The notes beneath the pieces were generated by a model. That model did not search any database. It was not told the DNA's origin and saw nothing but the letters and a program-made list of their open reading frames with translations. Positions 4,861 through 5,251 of a stretch of 5,251 nucleotides of DNA are shown here, one piece after another; the stretch's first letter is position 1, and every line of letters begins with the position of its first letter. Origin of the DNA: Clostridiales bacterium (GTDB taxonomy: Bacteria; Bacillota; Clostridia; Tissierellales; Sedimentibacteraceae); assembly GCA_003457065.1 (NCBI GenBank), contig DMJQ01000170.1, positions 10,168 through 15,418 on the forward strand. The letters run 5' to 3'. The position numbers were made by a program, and so were the translations under genes.

Positions 4861-5251
4861 TTTAAACTCCTTTTTTTCACCATTGTGTAAACAATTGAAA
4901 TTATACCAATCGCTGCATGGATTGTCAAACCTTCCGTAATATTTCCGCTGAGCAGTATTAGTTTGCCTATTGAAACGCCCAATATTCCAGTAAAAATATA
5001 TGGAAAATATAATTTAATCTTACTGTTTTTTATAATGTTTATTCTTTCAATCAGGCTTTCCTTTCCTTCGTAATAGCCTTTCATAAAGCCCGTGTAGGAA
5101 ATAACCAATATTGCCAGCGGAAGCATAATCATAGGCAATAATGCCAGCATGTAATTCTTGTCCAGGCAAAGCATAACCGACAATGATATAAATATGGGAG
5201 CCAGGACAACCTGAGTGTATGAATCTCCTAATCCGGCAGCTATTCCCATCA
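4857..5251 (-). CDS. PTS mannose-family EIID-like membrane component, C-terminal part
   Basis: The 5' end lies beyond the right edge; about 131 C-terminal residues are visible. They contain a conserved (L)MGIAAGLGDS segment, which matches the G-x-G-D region of mannose/fructose/sorbose-family EIID proteins (E. coli ManZ has LMGPLAGVGD). A hydrophobic stretch follows, then YTGFMKGYYEGKESLIERI, matching the GY-x-x-G segment of EIID, and FTGILGVSIGKLI, matching its late glycine-rich segment. Four hydrophobic segments are visible, and the protein ends in a basic KKRS tail. EIID with EIIC forms the sugar channel of the phosphotransferase system. The identification rests on pattern similarity recalled from ManZ, not on a search. 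The stop TGA overlaps the nadD TTG start. Whether EIIA/B/C genes lie upstream cannot be seen, nor can the substrate. Confidence 0.72.
   Translation of the reverse strand, partial: MGIAAGLGDSYTQVVLAPIFISLSVMLCLDKNYMLALLPMIMLPLAILVISYTGFMKGYYEGKESLIERINIIKNSKIKLYFPYIFTGILGVSIGKLILLSGNITEGLTIHAAIGIISIVYTMVKKRSLN

Overview
The window reads as chromosomal DNA of a low-GC, Gram-positive, selenocysteine-using anaerobe of the class Clostridia; a Tissierellales/Sedimentibacter-like host would fit, but that is inference. The grounds are the AT-rich sequence, strong AGGAGG ribosome binding sites, Clostridia-type gene content (comEA, a D-Ala-D-Ala carboxypeptidase, nadD-yqeK-rsfS) and a selD gene whose active-site codon is an in-frame UGA. 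UGA is also an ordinary stop here (dacA-like gene, yqeK, nadD, EIID gene) and Trp is written UGG, so the code is standard plus Sec, not a UGA=Trp code.

Layout. 1-202 (-): start of selD, with Sec at codon 17 and a strong hairpin (SECIS candidate) just after it. 306-896 (-): comEA, a membrane-anchored DNA-uptake protein. 897-1035: a divergent promoter region serving comEA and the next gene. 1036-2319 (+): a D-Ala-D-Ala carboxypeptidase (PBP5/DacA family) whose best-supported reading frame, with a good ribosome binding site and signal peptide, is interrupted by a UGA at codon 11. 2320-2588: no gene; an unexplained stretch with a GC-richer pocket, followed by a bidirectional terminator. 2589-2741 (-): a 50-residue four-cysteine zinc-ribbon protein of unknown function with its own promoter and a 19-bp palindrome in its leader. 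2742-2988: that gene's regulatory region, then a second bidirectional terminator.

2989-5251 (-): a compact operon entering from the right edge, in transcription order EIID-like PTS membrane component (partial), nadD, yqeK, rsfS, ridA. Junctions are a TTGA overlap, a 4-nt gap, an ATGA overlap and a 9-nt gap, so the genes are probably translationally coupled. It joins NAD biosynthesis (NadD), dinucleotide alarmone breakdown (YqeK), ribosome silencing (RsfS) and enamine/imine detoxification (RidA). A mannose-family PTS gene upstream of nadD is not the usual obgE/yhbY context.

Most noteworthy are the two in-frame UGAs. The one in selD is well explained as selenocysteine and would break automatic gene calling. 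The one in the carboxypeptidase signal peptide is not explained. No CRISPR array, tRNA, rRNA or recognisable transposase was seen.
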